Source: Ga0077555 sp046154645 (lineage in GTDB: Bacteria; Pseudomonadota; Alphaproteobacteria; Rhizobiales; Hyphomicrobiaceae). From it: a DNA stretch of 64,000 bases. Below are positions 55,465-64,000 of this stretch, piece after piece (the first letter of the stretch is position 1; each line of letters opens with the position of its first letter). The notes beneath the pieces were generated by a model, which was given only the letters and a program-made list of their open reading frames with translations, was not told the DNA's origin and searched no databases. The position numbers and the translations under genes are program-made. The stretch covers positions 8,363-72,362 of the forward strand of contig JBJXDZ010000058.1 of NCBI GenBank assembly GCA_046154645.1, read 5' to 3'.

Positions 55465-55484
55465 GGCGGGCCCACCGGCCCGCC
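55465..55484 (-). terminator. GC-rich hairpin between the monooxygenase and SDR genes
   Basis: An 8-bp perfect stem (GGCGGGCC and GGCCCGCC) with a CACC loop, 42 nt after the monooxygenase stop. No T-tract follows, so it could be a weak or Rho-assisted terminator or an mRNA-processing element. Confidence 0.35.
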
Positions 55485-55526
55485 TCTAGAGAGCACGTTT
55501 CATGTGCGCACGTCACCCCTTAGGTA

Positions 55527-57179
55527 TCATCCAGCCAGTAGTGCACTGGCCGGCGTCAGGGCGAAGCCCCGGTAGCCTTCTGCAGCGATCTCGGTGCACG
55601 TCTCCCGGTAGACGCCGACGCCGCCGATATAGGGCAGGAAGATGCGCGGCTTCCCCGGGATATTGGCGCCCATGTACCAGGACGCAGCCTTCGGATAGAG
55701 CGTCTTGTGGGCGACCTCGTTGTTGTGCACGACCCACTCATCTTCGGCCGCTTTGGTCGGCTCGATCAGGGCCATCCGCGACTGCTGGAGATGATGGATT
55801 GCATCCACCGTCCAGTCGACGTGCTGCTCGATGGATACCATCATGTTGCTCAGCACCGACGGGCTTCCGGGCGCCGTGATCATGAACATGTTGGGGAAGC
55901 CAGCCGACATCAGGCCCAGATAGGTTCGCGGTCCCGCCGTCCACTTCTCGACGAGGCTCTCGTTGTTGCGGCCGCGAATATCGATCTTGGCCAGCGCGCC
56001 CGTCATGGCGTCGAAGCCGGTTGCGAATACGATGCTGTCGGCTTCATAGACATCGCCTGCCACCTTGACGCCGTCGGGCGTGATCTCCTCGATCGGGCTC
56101 GACTTGATGTCGACGAGGTGCACGTTCGGCCGGTTATAGGTGTCGTAGTAGTGGCTATCGACGCAGATGCGCTTGGTGCCGATCGGGTAATCCTTGGGCG
56201 CCAGCAATTCCGCCACCTTGGGATCGCGCACAATCTCGCGGATCTTGTTGCGCACGAACTCGGCGGCCGCGTGGTTGGCCCCCGCGTCGGTCACCAGATC
56301 CTTGAAAGCCTGCATGAACGTGGTGCCGCCGATCTGCCAGCGAGCCTCGAACTCGGCGCGGCGTTCGGCCTCGGAAACTTCCAGCGCCGATTTCTGGCCG
56401 AAATCGGTGACGATGCCGTTTTTGGTGGTGCGCGCCTCGGCACGGCGGCGTGCGTACTCGTCCTTCCAGGACTTCTCGTACCACGCGGGCATCGGCTCGT
56501 TGCGCGAGGGGATCGAGTAGTTGGGTGTGCGCTGAAAGACTGTGAGGTGCGCTGCCTGCTCGGCGATGACGGGAATGGCCTGGATGGCCGAGGACCCCGT
56601 CCCGATGACGGCAACACGCTCGCCCGTGAAGCTTACCGGCTCGTGCGGCCAGTGGCCGGTGTGGAAGGTGCGGCCCTTGAAGCTGTCGCGGCCCTTGAAG
56701 TCGGGTGTGCGGGCCGACGACAGGCATCCCGTCGCAGGAATGAAAAAGCGCGCCGTGTAGCGGGCGCCTTTATCCGTCGAGATCCGCCACAGTCCAGCCG
56801 CTTCGTCGAAGTGCGCGGCGGTGACCCGGGTCTCGAGCTCGATGTCACGGCGCAGATCGAACCCGTCAGCAACGTGGTTGGCATAACGCAGGATCTCGGG
56901 TTGGGCCGAGAAGCGCTCGCTCCATTTCCAGTCCTGCTGCAGTTCCTCGGAAAACGAATAGGAATACTGCATGCTCTCGACGTCACAGCGAGCGCCCGGA
57001 TACCGGTTCCAGTACCAGGTGCCGCCGACACCGGTGCCACCCTCGATGGCGCGGGCTGAAATGCCGAGCTTGCGGAAACGATGCAGCAGATAGAGGCCCG
57101 AGAAACCGGCGCCGACGATCAGGACGTCGAAGGTGGGCACGGCTTGACCCTGGGATTGACTGTTATCGAGTGGCGACAC
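55527..57179 (-). CDS. flavin-containing monooxygenase, Baeyer-Villiger type
   Basis: A 550-residue class B flavoprotein monooxygenase that would oxidise ketones to esters with NADPH and oxygen. The FAD motif IVGAGFSGLYLLHR (residues about 21-34), GVGGTWYWNRYPGARCD, the Baeyer-Villiger fingerprint FKGRTFHTGHWPHE (about 168-181) and the NADPH motif VIGTGSSAIQ (about 192-201) are present in order. Cyclohexanone-monooxygenase-like enzymes of this length act on cyclic, linear or steroid ketones. Substrate unknown. The SDR downstream could provide or remove the ketone. Confidence 0.88.
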   Translation of the reverse strand: MSPLDNSQSQGQAVPTFDVLIVGAGFSGLYLLHRFRKLGISARAIEGGTGVGGTWYWNRYPGARCDVESMQYSYSFSEELQQDWKWSERFSAQPEILRYANHVADGFDLRRDIELETRVTAAHFDEAAGLWRISTDKGARYTARFFIPATGCLSSARTPDFKGRDSFKGRTFHTGHWPHEPVSFTGERVAVIGTGSSAIQAIPVIAEQAAHLTVFQRTPNYSIPSRNEPMPAWYEKSWKDEYARRRAEARTTKNGIVTDFGQKSALEVSEAERRAEFEARWQIGGTTFMQAFKDLVTDAGANHAAAEFVRNKIREIVRDPKVAELLAPKDYPIGTKRICVDSHYYDTYNRPNVHLVDIKSSPIEEITPDGVKVAGDVYEADSIVFATGFDAMTGALAKIDIRGRNNESLVEKWTAGPRTYLGLMSAGFPNMFMITAPGSPSVLSNMMVSIEQHVDWTVDAIHHLQQSRMALIEPTKAAEDEWVVHNNEVAHKTLYPKAASWYMGANIPGKPRIFLPYIGGVGVYRETCTEIAAEGYRGFALTPASALLAG

Positions 57180-57398
57180 GGGTGCAAGGCTCCAATTGTG
57201 TGGGCGAGCTCCAGACCATGGCTCGCCCCGCGACCGGTGAACGTGGTGGTCTCCAAAGCAACGTGCGCCAGCCAGGAAGTCAAGTCCGAGATCGCCAATC
57301 GCACACGGTCATGGTGTACGTGGACATGTGCGCCATGACTCACGCAACCGTGCCGGACGTCGGACGATCAGAGACTTCACAGACGACCCAAAACCAAC

Positions 57399-59435
57399 TC
57401 ACTTGCCTGCCAACGCCTTCGCCTTGGCGGCCACGGCCGCAGCCGTAATGCCGAAATGTTCATAAAGCTTGGCTGCCGGCGCCGAGGCACCGAACGACGC
57501 CATCCCGATGAACGCATCTTTGTGACGCAACCACTCGTGCCAGCCCTGCGCCACCGCCGCTTCGACCGCGACGCGTGGCGCATCGCCGAGCGTCGCAAAC
57601 CGATAGGCCTCGGGCTGCTTGCGGAACAATTCGAAGCTCGGCAGCGACACCACGGCCGCCTTGAGCCCATCCTTGGCCAGCAGTTCTGCCGCTGCTACCG
57701 CCAAGCCCACCTCGGAGCCCGTCGACAGCAACGTCACATCGCGCTTGCCCTCGACGTCACGAATGACATAGCCGCCCTTGGCCGAGAGATTCTCGTCGGT
57801 GTGCGTGGTGCGCAAATTCGGCACGTTCTGCCGTGTCAATGCCAGCACGGATGGCGTATCGCCGGTCGCCACCGCCAGAGCCCAGCACTCCGCCGTCTCG
57901 ACGCCATCGGCGGGACGGAACACGTTGAGGTTCGGGATCGAGCGCAGCGCCGCCAGGTGCTCCACCGGCTGATGCGTTGGGCCGTCCTCGCCGAGGCCGA
58001 TGGAGTCGTGCGTCATGACATAGATCACGCGCTGGCCCATCAGTGCCGACAGGCGGATCGAGGGGCGGCAGTAGTCGGTGAAGACGAGGAACGTACCGCC
58101 GTAGGGGATCAAGCCGCCATGCAGTGCGATGCCGTTCATGGCCGCCGCCATGCCGTGCTCGCGAATGCCGTAGTGAATGTAGCTGCCGGCGAACTTGCCC
58201 TTGGCAATCACCGCCTGCGACTTGGCCTTGGTGTTGTTGGAGCCGGTGAGATCGGCAGAGCCACCAAGCAGCGCAGGACAGGCTGCTGCCAGTTTCTCGA
58301 GTGTCATCTCCGACCAGATGCGCGTGGCGCGCTGGGCCGTCTCGCTGGCAGCGGCTTTCTTCATCGCGGTAATTGCTTCGGCGGTGGCTGCCGCATAGGC
58401 TCGCGCCGGATGCTCGAGGGCTTCACGGGCCTGTGGCTCGAGCTTGGCGAAGCGCGCCGTCCACTGCGACCGCGCTGCGCCGCCTTTGGCGCCAGCCGCG
58501 CGCCACGCGTCCAGGATCGGTCCTGGAATTTCGAACGGTGCATGCGGCCAGCCGATGCGCTCGCGCGCACCTTTGATTTCGTCGGGACCGAGCGGCGAGC
58601 CATGCGAAGAGGCCTTGCCCTCTTTCGTCGGCGCGCCGAAGCCGATCTTGGTCTTGCACGCGATCAGCCACGGCCTGGAGCCATCGGCCTTGGCCGCCGC
58701 CATGGCCCTCGACACAGCGTCGGCATCATGGCCGTCGACCGCCGCCGTGTTCCAGCCCGAAGCCTTGAAGCGGGCAATCTGGTCCTCGCTGGTCGACAAA
58801 CTCGTGGGACCGTCGATCGAGATGCCGTTGTCGTCGAACAGCACGATCAGCTTGCCGAGCCCGAGATGGCCGGCGAGCGAAATCGCTTCCTGGCTAATGC
58901 CCTCCATCAGACAGCCGTCACCAGCAATAACCCAAGTGTGGTGATCGACGATGTCGTCACCGAGCCGCGCGTTGAGAATGCGTTCCGCCAACGCCATGCC
59001 GACGGCGTTGGCGAGACCTTGTCCCAGCGGCCCTGTCGTCGTCTCGATGCCAGCCGCATGGCCGTACTCGGGGTGCCCCGCCGTCTTGGAGCCGAGTTGG
59101 CGGAAATTCTTGATCTGCTCGAGATCCATGCCGGGTGCACCCGTCAGATGCAGCAGCGCATACATGAGCATGGAGCCATGCCCGGCCGAGAGCACGAAGC
59201 GGTCGCGATCGAGCCAATTGGGCGCCGTGGCGTCGTACTTGAGGTGGCGCGTGAACAGCACCGTCGCCACATCGGCCATCCCCATGGGCATGCCGGGGTG
59301 GCCCGATTTGGCTTTCTCGACAGCGTCCATGGCCAGCGCGCGGATGGCACTCGCCATATCCTTCGTCGCGACCACCCCCGCAGCCGCTGCACCTTTGCCG
59401 GCGCTGCCGCCTGTTCCTGCTGCTGCGTTGGCCAT
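57399..59435 (-). CDS. tkt: transketolase
   Basis: A 678-residue thiamine-diphosphate enzyme of the pentose phosphate and Calvin-type pathways. Visible are SGHPGMPMGMADVA (residues about 43-56), LSAGHGSMLMYALLH, the ThDP motif region GDGCLMEGISQEA to DDNGISIDG, the GIREHGMAAAMNG catalytic block and DSIGLGEDGPTHQPVEHL. The first about 25 residues are an Ala/Gly-rich extension. The gap, pgk and fba genes that often follow in alphaproteobacteria are not here. A candidate small RNA is encoded upstream on the same strand. Confidence 0.96.
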   Translation of the reverse strand: MANAAAGTGGSAGKGAAAAGVVATKDMASAIRALAMDAVEKAKSGHPGMPMGMADVATVLFTRHLKYDATAPNWLDRDRFVLSAGHGSMLMYALLHLTGAPGMDLEQIKNFRQLGSKTAGHPEYGHAAGIETTTGPLGQGLANAVGMALAERILNARLGDDIVDHHTWVIAGDGCLMEGISQEAISLAGHLGLGKLIVLFDDNGISIDGPTSLSTSEDQIARFKASGWNTAAVDGHDADAVSRAMAAAKADGSRPWLIACKTKIGFGAPTKEGKASSHGSPLGPDEIKGARERIGWPHAPFEIPGPILDAWRAAGAKGGAARSQWTARFAKLEPQAREALEHPARAYAAATAEAITAMKKAAASETAQRATRIWSEMTLEKLAAACPALLGGSADLTGSNNTKAKSQAVIAKGKFAGSYIHYGIREHGMAAAMNGIALHGGLIPYGGTFLVFTDYCRPSIRLSALMGQRVIYVMTHDSIGLGEDGPTHQPVEHLAALRSIPNLNVFRPADGVETAECWALAVATGDTPSVLALTRQNVPNLRTTHTDENLSAKGGYVIRDVEGKRDVTLLSTGSEVGLAVAAAELLAKDGLKAAVVSLPSFELFRKQPEAYRFATLGDAPRVAVEAAVAQGWHEWLRHKDAFIGMASFGASAPAAKLYEHFGITAAAVAAKAKALAGK

Positions 59436-59591
59436 GGGCTTGTCCTCTTGCCAGTGGTTTGCTGCCGCTGTCCACTCCGGACGCAGCGCAACGATCTCGG
59501 CTGAGGCTTAACCGTGTTGCAGGGCCACGTAAACGGTTCCACACCGCCAACCCACGGCCTATTCGCGCATATCTGGCGATTGACGATCGAC

Positions 59592-59734
59592 AAAAGAAAA
59601 ACCGGCCCGGATGGCTCCGAACCGGTCTTTCCCAAAGAGCTCCAGGCACGTCCCCAACGTCCGATTGTGCCTTCCGCTCTCCCCCCAAAACCATTGAAAC
59701 GATTGAGTGTTTCTTTAGTTCACCGGGCAACGTT
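59592..59734 (-). ncRNA. candidate small RNA upstream of tkt
   Basis: The 584-nt region between tkt and the divergent HyuA-like gene contains, on the minus strand, promoter-like boxes followed about 110 nt later by an intrinsic terminator, with no plausible ORF between. The transcript would be about 140 nt, contain a GGCAC...GTGCC hairpin in the middle, and end at a T-tract before tkt. I cannot assign it to a known family; 6S RNA has a similar size, but I could not confirm its conserved bulged hairpin by eye. Confidence 0.4.
59601..59626 (-). terminator. intrinsic terminator of the candidate small RNA
   Basis: On the minus strand ACCGG, TT, CGGA, GCCA, TCCG, GG, CCGGT form a bulged hairpin followed by TTTTCTTTTG, a clear Rho-independent pattern in the minus direction. 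It cannot belong to the plus-strand neighbour and is 166 nt upstream of tkt, so it must end some other transcript. Confidence 0.7.
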
Positions 59735-59740
59735 GCAACG

Positions 59741-59769
59741 ATACTTAGCAGCATCGTGTGCTGATGCAA
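59741..59769 (-). promoter_or_regulatory. putative promoter of the candidate small RNA
   Basis: TTGCAT (59769-59764), a 17-nt spacer and AAGTAT (59746-59741) on the minus strand. The match to consensus is moderate and is supported mainly by the terminator downstream. Confidence 0.35.
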
Positions 59770-60019
59770 CGGGGGCAAAGTTGATTTCTAACGATTGTGG
59801 CGGGATCGCCACATTTGCTCAGACATCGGCGCCTCTACTGCGCGGTGCGCATGAGCGGCGCACTCCGTCCGAGCCGCCATGCGCAATTGTGTCGGTCCCA
59901 TGCCGCAGCACCGGATACGCCCGCCGCCGCCTGTGCTAAGGAGCTGGCCGAACGGACCTTTTGGGGGCGAAACATGGGGACGACGGGACGCTTGGATTGG
60001 CCGCAGCAGGTGCGCTCTG

Positions 60020-62176
60020 ATGGCTGACGGCGAGACGCCCGCGCGCGCCTATCGCATCGGCATCGATGTCGGCGGCACTTTCACCAAGGCCGTGCTGCTC
60101 GATCACGCCAGCCGCGAGGTCATCGGCCGCTATTCGGTGCTCACCACGCATGCTCACGAGCGTGGCGTCGCCGCTGGCGTCGTCGAAGTGTTCCGCCAAG
60201 TGTTGGCGCAATCGGGCGTCTCGCCGCGCGATGTCATCTTCCTCGCCCACAGCACCACGCAGGCCACCAACGCGCTTCTTGAAGGTGATGTCGCCGCTGT
60301 CGGCATCGTTGGCATCGCCGGCCGTTCCGCAGCCCATCTGGCCGAAAAGCAGGTGGCCATTCCTTCGATAGAGCTCGCACCCGGGCGCACGCTCGCCACC
60401 GCCAACCGCTTCCTGGTCGCAGATGAGATGAGCGAGGTCGACGTGCGCGAGGCCATCGCTGGTCTCAAGCGTGAGGGCGCCGGCGTGCTGGTTGCCTCGG
60501 CCGCGTTCGGCGTCGACAACACCGGCAGCGAGGAGCTGGTGCGCCGGCTCGGCGACGAGGCGGGTCTCCCCACCACGTGCGGCCACGAGATCACGCGCCT
60601 CTACGGCCTCACGACGCGCACGCGCACGGCCGTGATCAATGCCTCGATCCTGCCCCGCATGGTCGAAACCGCCACCATGACCGAGCGCAGCGTGCGTGAG
60701 GCGGGCATCGAAGCCCCGGTCATGATCATGCGCGGCGACGGCGGCGTCATGGATATCCGCGAGATGCGCCGGCGCCCGGCCATGACCATGCTGTCGGGAC
60801 CCGCTGCCAGCGTGGCCGGCGCACTCATGCACCTACGCGTCACGGACGGCCTCTATTTCGAGGTCGGGGGCACCTCGACCAATATCGGCGTTATCCGTAA
60901 TGGCCGCCCGACCGTCGCCTACGCCCGCGTCGGTGGCCATGAAACCTACGTCAATTCACTCGACGTGCGCGTGCTTGGTGTCGCCGGTGGCAGCCTGGTA
61001 CGTGCAGAGCCTGGCCGCCTGGTCGATGTCGGCCCGCGCTCGGCGCACATTGCGGGCTTGCCTTATGCGGCCTTCGCGAAGCCCGAGGACATTGTCGATC
61101 CGCTCGTCGAGCCCTTCGAGCTGAAAGCTGGCGACGGCGGCGGCTATGTCGCGGTTCGCGTCGCCAACGGCACGCGCTACGCGCTGACCACGACGTGCGC
61201 GGCCAATGTGCTTGGCTACGCTAAAGCCGGCATGCACGCCTACGGCAACCCCGAAGCCGCGCGCCGCGCCTTCACAGCCCTTGGCGCCTTCGTTGGCCTG
61301 AGCGCGGAGGGCGCAGCCCGTGCGGTGCTTGCGGCGGCGGCTGCCAAGGTCATCCCCGTGGTCAACGAACTGATCAAGGACTATCAACTCGAAACCGATC
61401 AATGCCTGTTGATCGGCGAAGGTGGCGGCGCAGCCTCGATCCTACCCTTCGTTGCCGAGAGCATGGGATTGAAACACGAGATCTCCCGCGACGCCGAGGT
61501 GATCTCCTCCATCGGCGTGGCGTTGGCACTGATCCGCGACGTTGTCGAGCGCATTATCCCGCATCCGAGCCCCGAGGATCTCACTGCCATTCGCCGGGAG
61601 GCAATCGACGCCGCCATCCGCATGGGCGCCGATCCCGAAAGCGTCGACGTCGCCGTCGAGGTGGACACACTCACGCACCGTATTCGTGCCATTGCGTCGG
61701 GCGCTGCCGAGATGCGCGTCAAGGATATCGGCGGCTCGATCAGCGAGAGCGAAGCCCGCTCTATCGCCGCCCGCAGCCTGGGCGTTGCCGCTTCTTCACT
61801 GCAGATGGTCGCGGCCACATCGGGATTGCGAGTCTATCAGGCTCAGGCGACCACGCCCAGCGACAGCCTAGCCGCAGTGCGCGTCGTAGCCTGGGACGGG
61901 GCCATCAGGATCCAGCGCAGCCGCGCGCTTGTCCGGTCGGCGACGCCCGCAGACCTCGCTCAGCAGTTGACCGAAGTCTGGAAAGTATCCGTTGGCCAGC
62001 AACAGGGCCGTCACATCGTCTCTGGCCTCTGGCTGCTGATCGGACGCCACGTCGTCGACCTTTCCGGCGTCGAAACGCTGGAGCAGGCGCAGGCGCTGGC
62101 GCGCAGCGAAATGGATGGCGTCACCGCCACCGCTACGCTGTCGATCATTGCCGTCCCCACCGGCCAGATCGGCTGA
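60020..62176 (+). CDS. hydantoinase/oxoprolinase family protein (HyuA-like)
   Basis: A 718-residue protein of the ATP-dependent HyuA family (N-methylhydantoinase A, 5-oxoprolinase, acetone carboxylase beta-like). The N-terminal ASKHA-type nucleotide motif YRIGIDVGGTFTKAVL (residues about 11-26), HSTTQATNALLEGDVA, EITRLYGLTTRTRTAVINASI and YFEVGGTSTNIGVI are visible. Most relatives work with a HyuB-type partner, but none is in the window. I use ATG at 60020; the open frame reaches back to 59879. It is 4 nt from the convergent leuD stop. Substrate unknown. Confidence 0.85.
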   Translation: MADGETPARAYRIGIDVGGTFTKAVLLDHASREVIGRYSVLTTHAHERGVAAGVVEVFRQVLAQSGVSPRDVIFLAHSTTQATNALLEGDVAAVGIVGIAGRSAAHLAEKQVAIPSIELAPGRTLATANRFLVADEMSEVDVREAIAGLKREGAGVLVASAAFGVDNTGSEELVRRLGDEAGLPTTCGHEITRLYGLTTRTRTAVINASILPRMVETATMTERSVREAGIEAPVMIMRGDGGVMDIREMRRRPAMTMLSGPAASVAGALMHLRVTDGLYFEVGGTSTNIGVIRNGRPTVAYARVGGHETYVNSLDVRVLGVAGGSLVRAEPGRLVDVGPRSAHIAGLPYAAFAKPEDIVDPLVEPFELKAGDGGGYVAVRVANGTRYALTTTCAANVLGYAKAGMHAYGNPEAARRAFTALGAFVGLSAEGAARAVLAAAAAKVIPVVNELIKDYQLETDQCLLIGEGGGAASILPFVAESMGLKHEISRDAEVISSIGVALALIRDVVERIIPHPSPEDLTAIRREAIDAAIRMGADPESVDVAVEVDTLTHRIRAIASGAAEMRVKDIGGSISESEARSIAARSLGVAASSLQMVAATSGLRVYQAQATTPSDSLAAVRVVAWDGAIRIQRSRALVRSATPADLAQQLTEVWKVSVGQQQGRHIVSGLWLLIGRHVVDLSGVETLEQAQALARSEMDGVTATATLSIIAVPTGQIG

Positions 62177-62179
62177 ACC

Positions 62180-62785
62180 CTACAACCAAGGGCGCGCCGC
62201 CGCCTGCTTGCCTTCGAAGGTCTTGATCGCGGCCTCGCTTTGCAAGGTGAGGCCGATATCGTCGAGACCGTTGATCAGGCAGTGCTTACGGAAGGGATCG
62301 ACATCGAACTTATCGAGCTTGCCATCCGGTCCCTTCACGGTCTGCGCCGGCAGATCCACTGTGATCTCAGCGCCCGGCAATTCCAGCAGGAAGCGCAGCA
62401 ACTCGTTCACGCGCTCCTTGGGCAAGATCACGGGCAGAATGCCGTTCTTGAACGTGTTGTTGAAGAAGATGTCGGCAAACGATGGCGCGATGACGCTCTT
62501 GATCCCGAAATCAAGGAGTGCCCACGGTGCATGCTCACGGCTGGAACCGCAGCCAAAATTGTCACCTGCGACCAGGATCCGGGCCTTCCGGAACGGCGCC
62601 TGGTTGAGCACGAACTCGGGCTTTTCCTTCTTCGCCTCGTCGTATCGCATTTCAGCAAACAGTGCCGTGCCGAGGCCAGTGCGCTTGATGGTTTTCAGAT
62701 AGGTCTTAGGGATGATCATGTCAGTGTCGACGTTGATCATGTTCAGGGGCGCTGCAACGCCGGTCAAGGTCGTGAACTTATCCAT
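62180..62785 (-). CDS. leuD: 3-isopropylmalate dehydratase small subunit
   Basis: A 201-residue subunit of isopropylmalate isomerase in leucine synthesis. NVDTDMIIPKTYLKTI (residues about 17-32) and GDNFGCGSSREHAPWAL (about 73-89) are the swivelling-domain signatures. AGGAGA lies 7 nt before the ATG at 62785. The large subunit leuC is not in the window. It is the first protein gene downstream of the rRNA operon on the same strand. Confidence 0.95.
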   Translation of the reverse strand: MDKFTTLTGVAAPLNMINVDTDMIIPKTYLKTIKRTGLGTALFAEMRYDEAKKEKPEFVLNQAPFRKARILVAGDNFGCGSSREHAPWALLDFGIKSVIAPSFADIFFNNTFKNGILPVILPKERVNELLRFLLELPGAEITVDLPAQTVKGPDGKLDKFDVDPFRKHCLINGLDDIGLTLQSEAAIKTFEGKQAAARPWL

Positions 62786-62829
62786 CGGTCGTCTCCTGCG
62801 GCCCGCGGCCACCATCGATCCATGCTATA

Positions 62830-62858
62830 CTATTAGTCCTGCGCCGCGTGCGGCTCAA
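62830..62858 (-). promoter_or_regulatory. possible leuD promoter
   Basis: On the minus strand TTGAGC (62858-62853), 17 nt, and TAATAG (62835-62830), about 45 nt before the leuD start. A weak match, offered because leuD is separated from the rRNA operon by a terminator and needs its own promoter. Confidence 0.3.
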
Positions 62859-63148
62859 GTCTCCGTTGCATGGCCGGGCCTCATCACTCGAGGCGATTCA
62901 ACGCCTCGATGTCCTCGACGGAATGACCGAGAGCTGCGCCGAATGGGCGTGCAGATGCGTTACATCCGTGACCGAAGTGTGGCTCGATCAGGAACTCAAC
63001 ACGGCCAAAAATCGCAGATGGCGGCTTTCGACCCGTCATTTCAGACACGTCGGTAGGCCCGCTGGTTGGCGCCGGATGGCCGGAGACCGAGGCGCAGCTT
63101 GTGGCAGGACTTTGCCCCATTCCACCCCTGTGCCGTTCTCCAAACGCC
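62859..63148. other. 290-nt region between leuD and the rRNA operon terminator
   Basis: No gene is convincing. Frames on both strands are open but lack recognisable features. An 8-bp inverted repeat (TCGAGGCG and CGCCTCGA, 62888-62909, 6-nt loop) is present; its role is unknown. Confidence 0.45.
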
Positions 63149-63180
63149 AAACGCCCCGCTGCATGAGCAGCGGGGCGTTT
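63149..63180 (-). terminator. rRNA operon terminator hairpin
   Basis: A perfect 14-bp stem (AAACGCCCCGCTGC and GCAGCGGGGCGTTT) with a 4-nt ATGA loop, about 55 nt beyond the 5S rRNA 3' end. Confidence 0.8.
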
Positions 63181-63235
63181 GTTCATATCGATCGCAATGA
63201 GGAGATCTCGACTTCTTGTCCTTCACGTTTTGGCA

Positions 63236-63353
63236 GACCTGGCAACGACCTACTCTCCCGCGTCTTGAGACGAAGTACCATCGGCGCTGGGGCGTTTCAC
63301 GGCCGAGTTCGGAATGGGATCGGGTGCAGCCACCCCGCCATAGCCACCAGGTC
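63236..63353 (-). rRNA. 5S ribosomal RNA
   Basis: On the minus strand the sequence starts GACCTGGTGGCTATGG, contains the highly conserved CCCATTCCGAACTCGG and GGGAGAGTAGGTC segments, and ends GCCAGGTC, which pairs with the 5' end to close helix I. The length of about 118 nt is normal. It lies about 140 nt downstream of 23S rRNA. Ends are accurate to a few bases. Confidence 0.95.
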
Positions 63354-63495
63354 AGCGAAAACGTGAAGGACTTCTGGTCTTTCCAAGTTGATTGCGTGTC
63401 TCATCCAGACCGCGCCATTGCTGGCCAGCGATCAGAACTTGGCGTCATGCACTCTCTGCACAACGCCCATGAGATGAGCATTGCTTAATGAGAGC

Positions 63496-64000
<505 letters not shown>

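Noticed and set aside
55707..57059. 450-codon plus-strand frame opposite the Baeyer-Villiger-type monooxygenase
   Set aside because: Shadow of a gene with all cofactor motifs in order on the other strand.
57456..59504. 682-codon plus-strand open frame opposite transketolase
   Set aside because: Slightly longer than tkt itself, but antisense to clear transketolase motifs and rich in Arg/His/Gln as expected for a shadow frame.
59514..59939. 141-codon plus-strand frame in the tkt to HyuA-like gap
   Set aside because: No domain, no ribosome-binding site, and it runs through the minus-strand terminator hairpin; coding is unlikely.
62848..63366. 172-codon plus-strand frame crossing the 5S gene
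   Set aside because: It overlaps the 5S rRNA and terminator in antisense and has no protein features.
63354..63495. tRNA between 23S and 5S rRNA
   Set aside because: No TPsiC-arm or anticodon-arm pattern could be found in the 142-nt spacer.

Overview
The window is high-GC chromosomal DNA from an alphaproteobacterium, most likely of the order Hyphomicrobiales (Rhizobiales). Pointers to this are the adjacent DUF4169 and ribbon-helix-helix genes, the SdhC/SdhD/SdhA order, a plant-type glutamate-cysteine ligase beside rsmE, a simple flagellin, a possible CtrA-type box, and the 5S/23S rRNA sequence at the right end. I cannot name the genus. No insertion sequence, prophage or CRISPR array is visible.

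Layout. 1-9 kb: the 3' part of a TctA permease gene, a DMT exporter, the DUF4169/RHH pair, a giant AsmA-like protein, a PilZ protein, a small membrane-anchored protein and one flagellin. 9-18 kb: a DEAD-box helicase with its own promoter and strong terminator, then a three-gene catabolic-looking cassette (luciferase-like flavin oxidoreductase, FAD oxidoreductase, 2,2-dialkylglycine decarboxylase), a Uma2 nuclease, two tiny membrane ORFs, argJ, and a frameshifted vapD toxin gene. 18-30 kb: sdhCDA without sdhB, an FAD oxidoreductase, a sulfotransferase, a three-subunit xanthine-dehydrogenase-family molybdoenzyme, a TPR protein, a cupin/MoaD-like pair, a NUDIX hydrolase and an SRAP DNA-protein-crosslink protein. 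30-43 kb: a Clp-N-domain coiled-coil protein, a formyltransferase-like protein, an MFS/spermidine-synthase fusion, gshA, rsmE, and a periplasmic binding protein next to a GGDEF/EAL signalling protein. 42-49 kb: a tight minus-strand housekeeping run, dac-tmk-holB-metG-tatD-MBL hydrolase. 49-64 kb: CHAD protein, DUF3365 haem protein, O-antigen ligase, M20 peptidase, ferrochelatase, an unusual SDR, a Baeyer-Villiger-type monooxygenase, transketolase, a HyuA-like protein, leuD, and the 3' end of an rRNA operon (23S partial, 5S, terminator) on the minus strand.

Most of the content is ordinary core and metabolic genes. The observations I find most worth checking are: vapD broken by an exact 10-bp tandem duplication whose removal restores the family frame; a probable small RNA of about 140 nt between tkt and the HyuA-like gene, with promoter-like boxes and a clear intrinsic terminator but no ORF; the missing sdhB; the SDR that lacks the YxxxK lysine and carries an insert in its nucleotide-binding loop; the cupin/MoaD pair; and the Clp-N coiled-coil protein. 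I did not find a convincing new multi-gene defence or mobile system. All family assignments were made by reading the sequence by eye, not by database search.
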